Assembly (NCBI GenBank): GCA_900114805.1
Contig: FOZN01000001.1
Coordinates: 310,001-374,000, forward strand
Reading direction: 5' to 3'
Length of the DNA: 64,000 nucleotides
Source: Agrococcus baldri
GTDB taxonomy: Bacteria; Actinomycetota; Actinomycetes; Actinomycetales; Microbacteriaceae
The first letter of the stretch is position 1. The number at the start of each line of letters is the position of its first letter. Shown here piece after piece: positions 34,640 to 43,169 of the stretch. A program made the translations under genes and the position numbers. The notes below the pieces were generated by a model that was not told where the DNA came from, did not search any database, and saw only the letters and a list, made by a program, of their open reading frames with translations.

Positions 34640-35566
34640 CTACTGCTGCTGCAGCGCCTCCTGCACGGCGGCGAGGCTCGCCTGCAGCTCTGCCTTTGGC
34701 GTCTGCACGAACAGGCCGGTGCCGCCGGAGGACTCGAGCGCGCCCGCCTGCACCTCCTCGTTGGTCTGGTAGATCTCGACCAGACGGTTCAGCACCTCGT
34801 TGTCGGCGTTGTCGGCAGTGGTCGCGAAGACGTTGATGTAGGGCTGCGCTGCCGGGTCGGCCGGGTCGTCGACGGCGATCGCGTCGGCCGGGTCGATGCC
34901 GGCGTCGGTGAGGAAGTCGTTGTTGATGATCGCGGCCGCGACATCGGGCAGCGAGGTGGCGGTGATGGCGGCGTCGACGGCGCTGACAGTCACGCGCGAC
35001 TCGGCCTCGATGACGTCGTCGACGGTCGAGTAGGGGCTGCCGCCGTCCTCGAGCACGACGAGCCCGGCCGACTGCAGCACGAGCAGGCCGCGCGCCTGGT
35101 TGGTGTCATCGTTCGGCACGATCACCTCGGCGCCGTCCGGGATGTCGTCGGTCGACTCGTACTGCGACGAGTAGAGCCCGATCGGGTAGGTCGCGGTCGA
35201 GCCGATCGGCTGCAGGTCGTCGCCGGACTGCACGTTGTAGTTGGCGAGGTAGATGATGTGCTGGAACTGGTTGATGTCGAGCTCGCCCTCGCTGGTGGCG
35301 GGGTTGGGCTGGTTGTAGTCGCCGAAGTCGACGATGTCGAGCTCGATGCCCTCGGCCTCGACGGCCTCCTCGTAGGCCTCCCAGTACGGCTCGGCGGCAC
35401 CCACGACGCCCAGCTGCACGGGGTTCTCGGCCGAGCCGAGCTCTGCGCCGTCGGCACCGGCGGCGGCGCTGCAGCCGACCAGGGTGACGGCGATGCCGAG
35501 GGCGCCGGCGATCGCGAGCGCGCGGCCGGGCTGACGGCGGTTGGAGAGGCTGGGGCGGATGGACAT
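34640..35566 (-). CDS. metQ: Methionine-binding lipoprotein
   Basis: MetQ, 308 residues, is the substrate-binding lipoprotein of the importer. A basic N-terminus and hydrophobic core lead to the lipobox LVGC (Cys32). The NlpA-type fold follows: NPVQLGVVGAAEPYWEAYEE, then FGDYNQPNPATSEGELDINQFQH. AAGGAG lies six bases before the ATG. It is the first gene of the operon; the 14-bp tandem array lies roughly 90-230 bases upstream. Confidence 0.94.
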   Translation of the reverse strand: MSIRPSLSNRRQPGRALAIAGALGIAVTLVGCSAAAGADGAELGSAENPVQLGVVGAAEPYWEAYEEAVEAEGIELDIVDFGDYNQPNPATSEGELDINQFQHIIYLANYNVQSGDDLQPIGSTATYPIGLYSSQYESTDDIPDGAEVIVPNDDTNQARGLLVLQSAGLVVLEDGGSPYSTVDDVIEAESRVTVSAVDAAITATSLPDVAAAIINNDFLTDAGIDPADAIAVDDPADPAAQPYINVFATTADNADNEVLNRLVEIYQTNEEVQAGALESSGGTGLFVQTPKAELQASLAAVQEALQQQ

Positions 35567-35654
35567 GGTGGCTCCTTCAAGCGTGCTGCCGGGGTATCCG
35601 GCCTGCCCACCACGCTAGGAATCAGATACCTGCGCCGACCAATCGGGCTGTCAC

Positions 35655-35793
35655 GCGAGGTCACATAGCGCGGGTCACACTGCGCGGGTAGCACTGCGCA
35701 GGTCACAGCGCGCGCCACACAACGCGCGCCACGCAACGCGCGTCACACAATGCGCGTCGCACAGCGCAGGACACATGACGCAGGTCACACGAC
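35655..35793. repeat. Tandem array of 14-bp units
   Basis: About ten head-to-tail units follow each other without gaps. The first is 13 bases; the others are exactly 14. Consensus is near GCGCGGGTCACACN; examples are GCGCGGGTCACACT (35668-35681), GCGCAGGTCACAGC (35696-35709), GCGCGTCACACAAT (35738-35751) and GCAGGTCACACGAC (35780-35793). Units vary at three to five positions. The array fills the gap between metQ and the prepilin peptidase gene and runs through the latter's stop codon. Confidence 0.85.
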
Positions 35794-36354
35794 GCGCAAC
35801 GCCGCAGCGACGGCGGCCAGCGCGTGGCCGACGAGCAGCCACGGCCCGAACGCCACCGTGCGCCGGCCGGCGACGAGCGCGAGGAGCCCGGCGATGCCGC
35901 CCACCATGACGGATGCGGCCAGTCCCGCGAGCGGGACGGCCCACCCGAGCGTCGCGGTCGCGAGCGCGAGCGCCGTGCCGAGCTTCACATCGCCCATGCC
36001 CATGCCGCCGGTGATCGCCATGACCAGCAGGATGACGCCGCAGCCGAGCGCGACGAGCAGCGCGGGGTCGCCGGTCAGCAGTCGCACGACGCAGGCGAGG
36101 GCACCCAGCAGGAGCAGCGGCAGCGTGATCGCGTTCGGCAGCCGACGCTCGGCCGTGTCGATGCGCGCGAGGGCGGGCGCCGCGAAGGCTGCCACCGCCA
36201 GCGGCACGATCGCGGTCGCATCCCAGCCCTGCGTGACCAGCAGCGCGGCGACGGCCGAGGCGAGCGGGACTCCGAGCAGGTCGGCCGGGCGCAGGCGCAG
36301 CGGTGGCTGCCGCCCGGCGAGCTCGCTCGCCGTCGCCTCCGCCAGTGTGGTCAC
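35785..36354 (-). CDS. Type IV prepilin peptidase (A24 family)
   Basis: This is a short A24 aspartic protease with about six helices, without the N-terminal methylase domain. The two active-site regions are ARIDTAERRLPNAITLPLLL (first Asp) and GGMGMGDVKLGTALAL (GxGD motif). These enzymes process prepilins of Tad/Flp or competence pili; no pilus genes are in view. The GTG at 36354 starts right before the membrane part but has no clear ribosome site; an ATG at 36438 is the other choice. The last codons lie inside the tandem array. Confidence 0.75.
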   Translation of the reverse strand: MTTLAEATASELAGRQPPLRLRPADLLGVPLASAVAALLVTQGWDATAIVPLAVAAFAAPALARIDTAERRLPNAITLPLLLLGALACVVRLLTGDPALLVALGCGVILLVMAITGGMGMGDVKLGTALALATATLGWAVPLAGLAASVMVGGIAGLLALVAGRRTVAFGPWLLVGHALAAVAAALRVV

Positions 36355-36453
36355 GCGGGCCACGGTAGCCAGGATCGGGGTGCTGGCGATGCCGTTCTCC
36401 ACAGGCCGCGGCCTGTCCGCGACACGCCCGGGATGCATTCTTTCGAATCTGCT

Positions 36454-36481
36454 GCAACCGATCGGGTCTCGCTCGCCGATA
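36454..36481 (+). promoter_or_regulatory. Possible ECF-type promoter of the DUF4397 gene
   Basis: GCAACC (36454-36459), 16 bases, then CCGATA (36476-36481), 50 bases before the ATG. An AAC-containing -35 fits ECF sigma factors, one of which is encoded in the same cluster. Confidence 0.3.
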
Positions 36482-36530
36482 TGGGGGTAGAGGCGACGCA
36501 CACCGTGTCGCGAAGATTGAGGAGAAGACC

Positions 36531-37349
36531 ATGAAGCGCAAGCTCGCGATCGGCGTCGGCGCCGCTCTCGCCCTGTCGGCATTCGGCGCCGCTCCGGCCA
36601 TGGCGGCCGAGGGCGACTCGACGGTGTCGGTGCTGCACGCCGTGCCCGGCCTGACGGTCGACGTCTACATCAATGGCGAAGAGGCCATCGCCGACTTCGA
36701 GCCCGGGACGCTCACCGACCCGATGATGCTCGCCGCCGGCAGCTACGACATCCAGGTCTTCGCCGACGGCGACACACCCGATTCCGCAGACCCTGCCATC
36801 GAGGCGATGGGGGTCGAGGTGCCCGCCTCGGCCAATCTGACCCTCGCCGCGCACCTCACGGAGAGCGGTGACCCGACGCTGTCGGCGTTCGCGAACGACA
36901 CCGCCGCCGTCGAGGCCGGCCAGGCCCGGCTCACGGTCCGGCACCTGGCAGCCGCACCCGCGGTCGACATCCGCGCCGGCGGCGACATCATCGTCGAGGG
37001 CCTCACGAACCCGGATGAGGCCGCACTCGAGACCGCGGCCGGCTCGGTCTCTGCCGATGTCGTGCTCGCGGGCACCGAGGACATCGCGATCGGCCCGGCC
37101 GATCTCGAGCTCGCTGAGGGCGTCAACACCATCGTGACCGCCTGGGGCAGCGCCGCAGACGGCAACCTGGCGCTCGCCGTGCAGACCGTCGAGGCGCACA
37201 GCGCCCCGAGCGGTGTGCCGTCCGACCTCGGCGTCGCTGCCGGCGATGACGGGACCACCGGCATCGCACTTGCGATCGCCGGCCTGATGGGGCTCGCGGC
37301 GCTCGTCGTGGTCCGCCGCCAGACGGCACCGGTCGCCGAGCGACGCTGA
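36531..37349 (+). CDS. Secreted DUF4397 protein with C-terminal membrane anchor
   Basis: The 272-residue protein has a Sec signal peptide (cut near AMA-AEG, residue 25), two DUF4397 beta domains (VSVLHAVPGLTVDVYING, and TVRHLAAAPAVDIRAGG), and a C-terminal tail: a Gly-rich linker, the hydrophobic GIALAIAGLMGLAALVVV and a basic end. That tail looks like a sorting or anchor signal, but no clear LPxTG or LAxTG is visible. GAGGAG precedes the ATG. Neighbours are a sortase and an ECF sigma/anti-sigma pair, suggesting a surface protein whose display is regulated. Confidence 0.82.
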   Translation: MKRKLAIGVGAALALSAFGAAPAMAAEGDSTVSVLHAVPGLTVDVYINGEEAIADFEPGTLTDPMMLAAGSYDIQVFADGDTPDSADPAIEAMGVEVPASANLTLAAHLTESGDPTLSAFANDTAAVEAGQARLTVRHLAAAPAVDIRAGGDIIVEGLTNPDEAALETAAGSVSADVVLAGTEDIAIGPADLELAEGVNTIVTAWGSAADGNLALAVQTVEAHSAPSGVPSDLGVAAGDDGTTGIALAIAGLMGLAALVVVRRQTAPVAERR

Positions 37350-37355
37350 CTGGAG

Positions 37356-37387
37356 GGAGTCCCCGCGGCTGTGCCCGCGGGGACTCC
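37356..37387 (+). terminator. Hairpin between the DUF4397 and sortase genes
   Basis: GGAGTCCCCGCGG (37356-37368) pairs perfectly with 37375-37387 around six bases. It would reduce read-through into the sortase gene. Confidence 0.75.
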
Positions 37388-37413
37388 TGCACGACCCGAT
37401 CGAGAGGAGCACC

Positions 37414-38082
37414 GTGTCCCGAGCCAAGGCACCCATGGTGATCGCCGCCGTCCTGAGCGCCGCCGCGGTGGTCGTCGGGATCGTCCTGCTGCTGCCCGAC
37501 GCACCCACGGCTCCGATGCCGAGCGCGTCCGGCGCGGCGGCACCGACCGCATCCGCCCAGCCGTCCGCCGCCGCGCCCGCCAGCACGTCGATCGGTCGAT
37601 CCGACGCAGGGATCGGCGCGCAGGCGCAGCAGCCGAGCGACGAGCCGGTCGCGCTGTCGATGCCCGAGCTCGGAGTCGACCTGGCCGTCGTGCCGGTCGG
37701 CGTGCGCGACGACGGCCAGATGGATGTGCCGCTGCTGGTCTCGGAAGCCGGCTGGTACCGCTTCGGGCCAGAGCCCGGCGCGGACGCCGGCTCGGCGGTC
37801 ATCGCAGCGCACGTCGCCTCCGATCAGGGCGCGGCGCCTATGGCCGTGCTGCTCGACGCGACGCCCGGCTTCACGATCGAGGTCATGACGCGCAGTGGCG
37901 AGGTGCTGCGGTACCGCGTCGACACGGTTGAGCAGCTCGGCAAGGAGCGCCTGCCCGTCGACGAGCTCTTCGCGCGCGACGGCGAGCACCGGTTGCGCCT
38001 CATCACCTGCGCCGGCGAGTGGGATCCCGTGGCGGGGGCGTTCGAGGACAACGTCGTGGCCACCGCCACGCTGATCGGCTGA
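37414..38082 (+). CDS. Class F-like sortase
   Basis: The 222-residue membrane-anchored protein has one N-terminal helix (residues 8-28), a Pro/Ala/Ser-rich linker, and a sortase barrel with VIAAHVAS (His133) and LITCAGEWD (Cys199). The strand after the Cys reads FEDNVVATA; the Arg that completes the sortase active site is not evident there. Sortases join secreted proteins to the cell wall or trim them. GTG follows GAGAGGAG. The DUF4397 protein upstream is the obvious candidate substrate. Confidence 0.8.
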   Translation: MSRAKAPMVIAAVLSAAAVVVGIVLLLPDAPTAPMPSASGAAAPTASAQPSAAAPASTSIGRSDAGIGAQAQQPSDEPVALSMPELGVDLAVVPVGVRDDGQMDVPLLVSEAGWYRFGPEPGADAGSAVIAAHVASDQGAAPMAVLLDATPGFTIEVMTRSGEVLRYRVDTVEQLGKERLPVDELFARDGEHRLRLITCAGEWDPVAGAFEDNVVATATLIG

Positions 38083-38096
38083 GATACCGTAGCGGG

Positions 38097-38669
38097 GTGC
38101 GGAGCGATGAGGAGCACGAGGCGATGATCGCCCGCGTCTTCGCCGATGGCCCGGCCGAGGATGGTCTCCGCCTCGCGTACGAGCGCTGGGGTGGCCTGGT
38201 GCTCGCCCTGGCGCTGCGCGCGATGAGCCGGTCGGATGCGGAGGACGTCGTGCAGCGCACCTTCGTCTCAGCGTGGCGGTCCCGCGACGCCTACGACCCC
38301 GACGCCGGTCCGCTGGGCGCGTGGCTCGTGCGCATCGCCCGTCGACGGATCGCCGACCACTGCCGCTCCTCCGCGGTGCAGCGCGAGCGCACCGTCGCCC
38401 CCGAGGCGCTGTTCGAGCAGCTCGAGACCGAGGGCACGGATGACGTGCCCGTCGCGGTCGCAGAGGCGATCGCCGTCGAAGAGGCGCTCGCCTCCCTGGG
38501 CGAGCCGCAGGGCACGATCGTGCGGATGGCCGTGCTCGAGGACCAGCCCACGGCCGTCATCGCCGACACGCTGCAGATGCCGGTGGGGACGGTCAAGAGC
38601 CATTTGTCCCGTTCGCTCCGAAGACTCAGAGACCGATGGGAGGGAGCTCATGACGCACATCTCGCCTGA
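38097..38669 (+). CDS. ECF-type sigma factor
   Basis: The 190-residue sigma-70 family protein contains region 2 (LAYERWGGLVLALALRAM, then DAEDVVQRTFVSAWR) and region 4 (LASLGEPQGTIVRMAVLEDQ, then MPVGTVKSHLSRSLRRLRDRW). The GTG at 38097 is six bases after TACCGT (38085-38090), so it may be leaderless; an ATG at 38124 with a GAGGAG upstream is the alternative. The next gene overlaps it and encodes a zinc-binding anti-sigma protein, the SigK/RskA arrangement. It probably drives the surface-protein and sortase genes just upstream. Confidence 0.9.
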   Translation: MRSDEEHEAMIARVFADGPAEDGLRLAYERWGGLVLALALRAMSRSDAEDVVQRTFVSAWRSRDAYDPDAGPLGAWLVRIARRRIADHCRSSAVQRERTVAPEALFEQLETEGTDDVPVAVAEAIAVEEALASLGEPQGTIVRMAVLEDQPTAVIADTLQMPVGTVKSHLSRSLRRLRDRWEGAHDAHLA

Positions 38670-39423
38670 GCGGCTCGCCGAGCTCGCTCTCGATGCCGCC
38701 GAGCACGATGCGCATCTCGACGCCTGCGACGTCTGCCGCGCCGAGCTTGCGACACTGCGCGCCGAGGTCGGGCATCTGCGTGCAGCGGCGGTGAGCCCTG
38801 AGCCGCTGCCGGCGGGCCTCTGGACGCGGATCGCCGCGGAGATCGCCGAGCCCGAGACGATGGCCGGGATTCGGACCTCCGGTGACGCAGACGACGCCAT
38901 CACCGGTGCCGCGGTGCCGCTCCGCGACGACAGCCGGGCGAACGATCACGTCGCTCCGCGGCGCGCTCGACGGGCACGCGGCATTCGGCGCTTCAGCGCG
39001 GGTGCGCTGGCGCTCGCGTGCGTCGCCACTGCAGTCGTCGTCGGCGGTGTCGCGCTCGGGGTCGGCGTCCTTGCGAACCGCACGAACCCGGGGACGGTCG
39101 TCGCGGCCGCTCCGCTGGAGCCGCTGACCGGCGGCCTCGCACCGGCGAGCGCGGAAGTGGTCGAGCGCGACGGTCGTCAGGTGCTGGTGCTCGACACCGG
39201 CGCGCTGCCCGCCGCCGACGGCTACTTCGATGTCTGGCTCATCGACACCGACGTGCAGGGCATGATCAACGTCGGCATCCTCGACGCAGGCACCCAGGAG
39301 TACGTGCTGCCCGAGGGTGTGGACATCGGCCGGTTCCCGATCGTCGACGTCTCGGTCGAGCCGTTCGACGGTGACCCGACGCACAGCGGCGAGAGCATCT
39401 GGCGGGGTCAGCTGCAGTCCTGA
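38650..39423 (+). CDS. Anti-sigma factor, RskA-like
   Basis: The 257-residue membrane protein has a cytoplasmic zinc-type anti-sigma domain (His22...Cys26-x2-Cys29 in HLDACDVC), one helix (about residues 115-137) and an extracytoplasmic RskA domain: GYFDVWLIDTDVQGMINVGIL and VDVSVEPFDGDPTHSGESI. It should hold the sigma factor at the membrane until an outside signal leads to proteolysis. It overlaps the sigma gene by 20 bases. Six bases separate its stop from the convergent winged-helix gene. Confidence 0.9.
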   Translation: MTHISPERLAELALDAAEHDAHLDACDVCRAELATLRAEVGHLRAAAVSPEPLPAGLWTRIAAEIAEPETMAGIRTSGDADDAITGAAVPLRDDSRANDHVAPRRARRARGIRRFSAGALALACVATAVVVGGVALGVGVLANRTNPGTVVAAAPLEPLTGGLAPASAEVVERDGRQVLVLDTGALPAADGYFDVWLIDTDVQGMINVGILDAGTQEYVLPEGVDIGRFPIVDVSVEPFDGDPTHSGESIWRGQLQS

Positions 39424-39429
39424 CGCTCG

Positions 39430-40566
39430 TCATGCGTGCGGCCAGCGCGCGAGCGCGCGCTCGATCTGCCGCTGCCGTGCGGCCGGCAGCGCCTCGGCGA
39501 GCTCGAGCCGCGGCTCCCCCGCCGGAACGCCCTTCGCGATGGGGATCCGCCACGAACCGACCGTCCGGCCGTCCACCAGCACCATCGGCCGGAAGACGCC
39601 GTTGCGGCCGGGCAGGATCGCCGCGAGCGCGGCGGGGCTTGCCGTGAACGAGCGGTCCCGGTAGCCCAGGAACCACTCGTCGAAGCCCGGCGCGAGCGTC
39701 ACCCCGGTCGTGCGCGCGGGCTGGGAGCCGGGCTCCAGCACCATCCGTTCGCCCGCGACCTCGGCCTCCGCGAGCCTGCCGGCGGCGACCGCTCGTTGGA
39801 GCGAGGCCCGCACCGCCACCCTGCCGGTGCCCAGCCACCAGGCGGCGTCGTCGGCCGCGACGGGCCCGCGCGCGATCGCGAAGCGCACCAGCGCCTCGTC
39901 GAGCGCGGCCTGCGGAGCCGTGACCGCGGGGGCGGCGCCACCGACGAGCAGCTGCTCGCGATCGCCCGCACCGGTCGCAGCGAACGGCCCGAACCGCACC
40001 AGCTCGTCGTAGGCGAGCAAGGCCAGCAGGTGATAGCCGTTGCCGCCGCCGGTCTCGATGCCGGCCGCCTGCCAGGCCGCGAGCAGGTCGGAGCGCCGCA
40101 TCGGCCCGGCAGCCAGCGCTGCGGTAGCGACCGCCGCGGCACGCGCGGCGGTGGCCTCGTCGATGCCGCGCTCGGTGCACATTCGCCACTCCTGCCGCCG
40201 CATCCGCTCTGCGACGGCGCCATGCAGCACCGCGAGATCCTGCGGCGTCGAGACGAACAGGGTGCCGCGCATCGCCCACGAGCGCACGAGCTCGCCGCGG
40301 TCGAAGGCGGCGCGCACGTCGGCGACCGCCGTGCCCGCCGCCGAGCGGATCGCGATCGCGCGGAGCACCTGCCGCAGATCCTGCCCCTGCATCGCGACCA
40401 TGCGGCGCACGACCTCGACGGGCGTGCGACCGGCCGTGGCCGAAGCGCCACCGCTGGATGTGCGGCCGGCCGCGGAGCCCGCGGCACCGCCCGCCCGGCC
40501 GCCGCGCGCCAGCCCCTGCGCGACCAGACGCATCCGTCTCGCCTCGGCCTTCGTCAGCTCGAGCAT
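39430..40566 (-). CDS. Winged-helix DNA-binding protein (HTH_42/AlkZ-like family)
   Basis: The 378-residue protein belongs to the HTH_42 (DUF1006) family, which includes the AlkZ DNA glycosylases. VVRRMVAMQGQDLRQVLRAIAIRS corresponds to the family's QxQD segment; SWAMRGTLFVSTPQDLAVLH and the late PGFDEWFLGYRDRS are also typical. Some members unhook interstrand cross-links; others have no known activity. A low-complexity Gly/Ala/Arg stretch fills residues 20-50. It starts leaderless: TAGCGT (40573-40578, minus strand), six bases, ATG. Confidence 0.85.
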   Translation of the reverse strand: MLELTKAEARRMRLVAQGLARGGRAGGAAGSAAGRTSSGGASATAGRTPVEVVRRMVAMQGQDLRQVLRAIAIRSAAGTAVADVRAAFDRGELVRSWAMRGTLFVSTPQDLAVLHGAVAERMRRQEWRMCTERGIDEATAARAAAVATAALAAGPMRRSDLLAAWQAAGIETGGGNGYHLLALLAYDELVRFGPFAATGAGDREQLLVGGAAPAVTAPQAALDEALVRFAIARGPVAADDAAWWLGTGRVAVRASLQRAVAAGRLAEAEVAGERMVLEPGSQPARTTGVTLAPGFDEWFLGYRDRSFTASPAALAAILPGRNGVFRPMVLVDGRTVGSWRIPIAKGVPAGEPRLELAEALPAARQRQIERALARWPHA

Positions 40567-40620
40567 GCGCTCACGCTACCGGCAGCCACCCACCGTCGAC
40601 CGCCGTCTGCCGCATGAGCT

Positions 40621-40678
40621 GGACCCGTTCGAGATCGTGAGTCCCGATCTGCGGGGTCCCGGAATCTCGAACAGGTCC
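40621..40678. repeat. Long intergenic hairpin (d)
   Basis: GGACCCGTTCGAGAT (40621-40635) pairs with 40664-40678 at 14 of 15 positions; the loop holds a smaller CCCG/CGGG stem. It lies between the PhoH-like gene and the winged-helix gene, both on the minus strand. The sequence is unrelated to hairpins (b) and (c). Confidence 0.7.
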
Positions 40679-40761
40679 ACTGCGCTGCGCCGCACCGCCG
40701 CGGTCGTGCGCAGCGCCGTGCGGCGCCATCGCGCCCGTGCGCTGCGCGGCGCAGCGAACGC

Positions 40762-42099
40762 TCACCCCTCCAGCAGGCTCGTCACCAGCGCGGCGATGCG
40801 CGAGCGCTCCGAACGCATCAGCGTGATGTGGCCGAAGAGGTCTTCGCCCTTGAGCGTCTCGATGACGCTCGCGACGCCGTCGTGCCGGCCGACGCGCAGA
40901 TTGTCGCGCTGCGCGACGTCGTGCGTGAGCACCACGCGCGAGTTCTGGCCGATGCGCGAGAGCACCGTCAGCAGCACGTTGCGCTCGAGCGACTGCGCCT
41001 CGTCGACGATCACGAAGGCGTCGTGCAGGGAGCGGCCGCGGATGTGCGTCAGCGGCAGCACCTCGAGCATGCCGCGGTCGGCGACCTCGTCGAGCACGTT
41101 GTCGCCCACCAGTGCGCCGAGGGTGTCGTAGATCGCCTGGCCCCAGGGGTTCATCTTCTCGTCCTTGTCGCCGGGCAGATAGCCGAGCTCCTGGCCGCCG
41201 ACGGCGTAGAGGGGGCGGAAGACGATGACCTTCTTGTGCAGGCGCCGCTCGAGCACGGCCTCGAGGCCCGCCGCGAGCGCGAGCGCCGACTTGCCGGTGC
41301 CTGCCGAGCCGCCGAGCGAGACGATGCCCACCTCGTTGTCGAGCAGCAGGTCGATCGCGAGGCGCTGCTCGGCAGAGCGGCCGTGCACGCCGAACACCTC
41401 GCGGTCGCCGCGCACGAGCGAGATCTCGCCGGGCCGCGTCACGCGTCCGAGCGCCGAGCCGCGCTCGGAGGAGATCACGAGGCCGGTGTTGAGCGCCAGG
41501 TCCTTGACTGCGGCCGTCTCGATGCGCTCGTCCTCGTAGAGCGCGTTGATCTGCTCGCCGGAGAGCGCGATCTCGGCCATGCCCGTCCAGCCCGAGTCGA
41601 CCGCCTGCTCGGCCAGGTACTCCTCGGCGGCCAGGCCGATGGAGGCGGCCTTCACGCGCATCGGCATGTCCTTCGACACGACGCAGACGTCGAGGCCATC
41701 GCCAGCCAGATTGGATGCGACGGCGAGGATGCGCGAATCGTTGTCGCCCAGCTGCAGGCCGCTGGGCAGCACCTGCTGGTTCGTGTGGTTCAGCTCGACC
41801 CGCAGGCTCCCGCCGCCGTCGGTCGGCACCGGGAAGTCCAGCCGCTCGTGCGCGGTGCGCAGGTCGTCGAGGTTTCGCAGCGCCTTGCGCGCGAAGTAGC
41901 CGATCTCGGGGTCGTGCCGCTTCTTCTCGAGCTCGGCGATGACGATCACCGGGATCACCACCTGGTGCTCGGCGAAGCGGTGGATCGCCCCCGGGTCCGA
42001 CAGCAGCACGCTGGTGTCGAGCACGTACGTGCGCTGGCGGGTCTCGACGTCGTCGACCTCGAAGACTTCGGCTGCGGGGGTGGTGGCGAGTTCAGGCAC
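40762..42099 (-). CDS. PhoH-like protein with PIN domain
   Basis: The 445-residue protein joins an N-terminal PIN ribonuclease domain ([18 protein letters not shown], acidic Asp28; [12 protein letters not shown]) to a C-terminal PhoH helicase-like ATPase with Walker [17 protein letters not shown] and [13 protein letters not shown]. In mycobacteria such PhoH2 proteins act as RNA helicase/RNases. GTG follows GAAGGGAG. It is separated from uppS by a 222-base leader with two stem-loops. Confidence 0.92.
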   Translation of the reverse strand: MPELATTPAAEVFEVDDVETRQRTYVLDTSVLLSDPGAIHRFAEHQVVIPVIVIAELEKKRHDPEIGYFARKALRNLDDLRTAHERLDFPVPTDGGGSLRVELNHTNQQVLPSGLQLGDNDSRILAVASNLAGDGLDVCVVSKDMPMRVKAASIGLAAEEYLAEQAVDSGWTGMAEIALSGEQINALYEDERIETAAVKDLALNTGLVISSERGSALGRVTRPGEISLVRGDREVFGVHGRSAEQRLAIDLLLDNEVGIVSLGGSAGTGKSALALAAGLEAVLERRLHKKVIVFRPLYAVGGQELGYLPGDKDEKMNPWGQAIYDTLGALVGDNVLDEVADRGMLEVLPLTHIRGRSLHDAFVIVDEAQSLERNVLLTVLSRIGQNSRVVLTHDVAQRDNLRVGRHDGVASVIETLKGEDLFGHITLMRSERSRIAALVTSLLEG

Positions 42100-42321
42100 G
42101 AGGCGCTCCCTTCCGACCTAGGGTCGGATCACGCGGCCGTCGCCTCCCGTGGTGCTCGCAGACACGATGGCCGCTCGCTCGTCGGGCGAAGCTGCCCGAC
42201 ATGGCCGAATCTACGGTCGCCGCCCACGCGGGCGACGCAGACACACGGATGCGCCCATTCTGTTCACCTCAAGGACACCTTGAAGGTTCGGGTCGGCGTC
42301 CGTCGGCACCCCTGGGCGTCG
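42100..42321. other. Leader region of the PhoH-like gene
   Basis: No gene seen. TCAAGGACACCTTGA (42269-42283) is a near-perfect palindrome and may be an operator. GTCGGGC (42181-42187) pairs with GCCCGAC (42194-42200). TAGATT on the minus strand near 42220 is a possible -10, leaving a leader of about 110 bases. Confidence 0.4.
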
Positions 42322-43098
42322 TCACTTCCCGTAGCGGCGCTCCCGCAGCCCGTACGCGCGCACGGCACGCAGGAAGTCGACCTCGCGCAGGTCTGGCCCG
42401 AGCGCCTCGACGAAGTAGAACTCGCTGTGGGCGCTCTGCCACAGCATGAAGTCGCTCAGCCGCTGCTCGCCAGAGGTGCGGATCACCAGGTCCGGGTCGG
42501 GCTGGCCGGCGGTCGAGAGGTGCTCCGCGATCAGCTCGGGCGTGAGCCGCTCGGCGAGCTCCTCGTGGCTGACCTCGCCCGCGCTGGCGAGGATGCGCCG
42601 CACCGCCTCGACCAGCTCGTGCCGGCCGCCGTAGCCGACGGCGAGGTTCACGTGGATGCCGTCGTGCTGCGCGCTGCGGTCGACGGCGGCCTGCAGCGCA
42701 CCGACGAGCGGCTCCGGCAGTCCCTTCATGTCACCGACGTGGCGGATGCGTCGGCCCGGCTGCCGAGACAGGTCGTCGGCGAGCTCCGCGATGATCTCGC
42801 ACAGCTCGCCGAGCTCCTCCGTCGCGCGGCCGCTGAGGTTGTCGCGCGAGAGCAGGTAGAGGGTGACGACCTCGACGCCGATCGAGGCGCACCAGTCGAC
42901 GAACTCGCGCAGCTTCGCGGCGCCCGCGCGGTGGCCGTGCCCGGCGGTGGCCAGATTCTGCTCGCGCGCCCAGCGCCTGTTGCCGTCGATGATCATGGCG
43001 ATGTGCCGCGGCACGGGCGCCCGCTCGAGGTCGCGTCGCAGCCGTCGCTCGTAGTAGCGGTAGACGAGCGGTGAGCCCGGGGCGCTTCGCAGTCGCAT
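42322..43098 (-). CDS. uppS: Isoprenyl transferase (undecaprenyl diphosphate synthase)
   Basis: The 258-residue cis-prenyltransferase condenses isopentenyl diphosphates into the long lipid carrier for cell-wall synthesis. Family motifs are HIAMIIDGNRRWAREQNL (metal-binding Asp38), GHGHRAGAAKLREFVDWC, NLAVGYGGRHELVEAVRR and the late DLVIRTSGEQRLSDFMLWQSA. It follows naturally from IspH in the same isoprenoid pathway. It starts leaderless: TAGATT (43105-43110, minus strand), six bases, ATG. Confidence 0.95.
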   Translation of the reverse strand: MRLRSAPGSPLVYRYYERRLRRDLERAPVPRHIAMIIDGNRRWAREQNLATAGHGHRAGAAKLREFVDWCASIGVEVVTLYLLSRDNLSGRATEELGELCEIIAELADDLSRQPGRRIRHVGDMKGLPEPLVGALQAAVDRSAQHDGIHVNLAVGYGGRHELVEAVRRILASAGEVSHEELAERLTPELIAEHLSTAGQPDPDLVIRTSGEQRLSDFMLWQSAHSEFYFVEALGPDLREVDFLRAVRAYGLRERRYGK

Positions 43099-43169
43099 CC
43101 GCTGAATCTACCCGCCCGCACGACGGATGCATGCGCATCCGGTCACTGCGTACGCCGTACGCTGTCATC

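Noticed and set aside
35567-35660. SAM riboswitch upstream of metQ
   Set aside because: I could not find the paired elements or conserved core of a SAM riboswitch in the leader.
35655-35793. CRISPR array
   Set aside because: The units are 14 bases, adjoin without spacers and vary among themselves; no cas gene is near.
38097-38669. Sigma start only at the ATG at 38124
   Set aside because: The GTG at 38097 has a well-placed TACCGT and gives a plausible N-terminus; both remain possible, so the longer form is listed.
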